Assembly (NCBI GenBank): GCA_009692665.1
Contig: SHYT01000003.1
Location: 62,001-126,000, forward strand
Direction of reading: 5' to 3'
DNA: 64,000 nt
Source of the DNA: Dehalococcoidia bacterium
GTDB taxonomy: Bacteria > Chloroflexota > Dehalococcoidia > Lucifugimonadales > SHYT01
In this document: positions 63,582-64,000 of the stretch, in pieces
Layout: the number at the start of each line of letters is the position of its first letter
How positions within the stretch are numbered: the first letter of the stretch is position 1
The notes under the pieces: generated by a model
The model's database searches: none
What the model was told of the DNA's origin: nothing
The model's input: only the letters and a program-made list of their open reading frames with translations
Translations under genes and position numbers: made by a program

Positions 63582-64000
63582 CTAGTCGTCGAACCTTTTG
63601 AGCACCAGGCAGGCGTTTTGCCCGCCAAAGCCGAAGCTGTTGGACAATACCGTGCGCACATTCTTCTTGCGCGCCACGTTCGGAATGTAGTCCAGGTCAC
63701 ACTGCGGGTCCTTTTGCTCCTGGTTGATGGTTGGGTGCATGATGCCATCACGGATGGTCATCACGCAGGCCACCGCCTCCATCGCGCCGGAGGCGCCTAG
63801 GCAGTGGCCGATCATGGACTTGGACGAGCTAATGGGGATCTTGTACGCCTGTTCGCCAAACAGCCGCTTGATGGCCAGCGTTTCCACCTGGTCATTGATG
63901 GGTGTGGACGTGCCGTGCGCGTTGATGTAATCAAGCTCCGTGAAGCTAAGGTGCGCTTTCTCCAGCGCCATTTTCATGGCGCGGCGGGCGCCGTCGCCGG
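63582..64000 (-). CDS. fabF: 3-oxoacyl-[acyl-carrier-protein] synthase II (partial, 5' end outside window)
   Basis: The C-terminal part of a KAS II elongation enzyme; the frame stays open to the right edge (GDGARRAM before the track start). The catalytic His region is [14 protein letters not shown], the Lys/His region [20 protein letters not shown], and the Gly-rich end [14 protein letters not shown]. It condenses malonyl-ACP with acyl-ACP in fatty-acid synthesis. The stop is TAG at 63582-63584. Confidence 0.93.
   Translation of the reverse strand, partial: GDGARRAMKMALEKAHLSFTELDYINAHGTSTPINDQVETLAIKRLFGEQAYKIPISSSKSMIGHCLGASGAMEAVACVMTIRDGIMHPTINQEQKDPQCDLDYIPNVARKKNVRTVLSNSFGFGGQNACLVLKRFDD

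Overview
The window is a contiguous bacterial chromosome segment, moderately GC-rich and densely packed. It carries almost no mobile DNA, and I recognise no rRNA, tRNA or CRISPR array. Gene content fits Chloroflexota, probably a Dehalococcoidia/SAR202-type lineage, but this is inference. The supports are a fused str-S10 ribosomal cluster without tuf, an NDH-1 operon lacking nuoE/F/G, F420-type oxidoreductases, a Trp T-box leader, rny next to a YmdB-like phosphoesterase, and Ala/Pro/Gly-rich tails on several ribosomal proteins.

Layout. 1-7580 (minus): rpsL-rpsG-fusA-rpsJ-rplC-rplD-rplW-rplB-rpsS-rplV-rpsC-rplP (cut by the edge). 7.9-10.8 kb: a small membrane protein, an amidohydrolase, a frameshifted 2'-5' RNA ligase and another membrane protein. 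10.9-19.8 kb (plus): a tryptophan supra-operon with T-box leader, trpE-trpS-small ORF-trpG-zinc-ribbon protein-RAM-domain protein-trpD-trpC-trpF-half VWA protein-trpB; trpA is absent. 20.1-26.7 kb: glyA, rpsF-ssb-rpsR, a membrane-anchored parvulin, hom and thrC. 26.9-31.9 kb: GNAT, MshA-like glycosyltransferase, LmbE-like deacetylase, MFS transporter and a dead HtrA-like protease. 32-34.4 kb (minus): a PPOX/F420 protein, a GreA-like fusion and an LLM-class oxidoreductase. 34.5-42.4 kb: tsaD, a DUF2851 remnant, rny, YmdB-like phosphoesterase, PHP phosphoesterase, plsY, a zinc-binding membrane protein and an aminotransferase. 42.4-46.4 kb (minus): a small-transcript candidate, a LiaF-like pair and uvrA. 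46.8-57.3 kb: nuoABCD-microORF-HIJK-LMN. 57.4-64 kb: broken CDF transporter, pyrG, fsa, rho, an interrupted PLD-like nuclease and the 3' part of fabF.

How it works together. The trp block makes tryptophan from chorismate up to TrpB and charges tRNA-Trp. It appears controlled by uncharged tRNA-Trp through the T-box, and two short ORFs with two Trp codons each precede trpE and trpG. The nuo block encodes the membrane arm and the quinone/Fe-S connecting module of complex I without the NADH-oxidising module, so the electron donor is probably not NADH directly.

The most unusual items are: a 36-residue membrane microprotein between nuoD and nuoH that resembles the NuoH N-terminus; a GreA-type factor with an integrase-like SAM domain; the putative leader peptides in the trp operon; and a high density of interrupted accessory genes (thpR, HtrA, DUF2851, CDF, PLD), which could be real decay or residual sequence errors.
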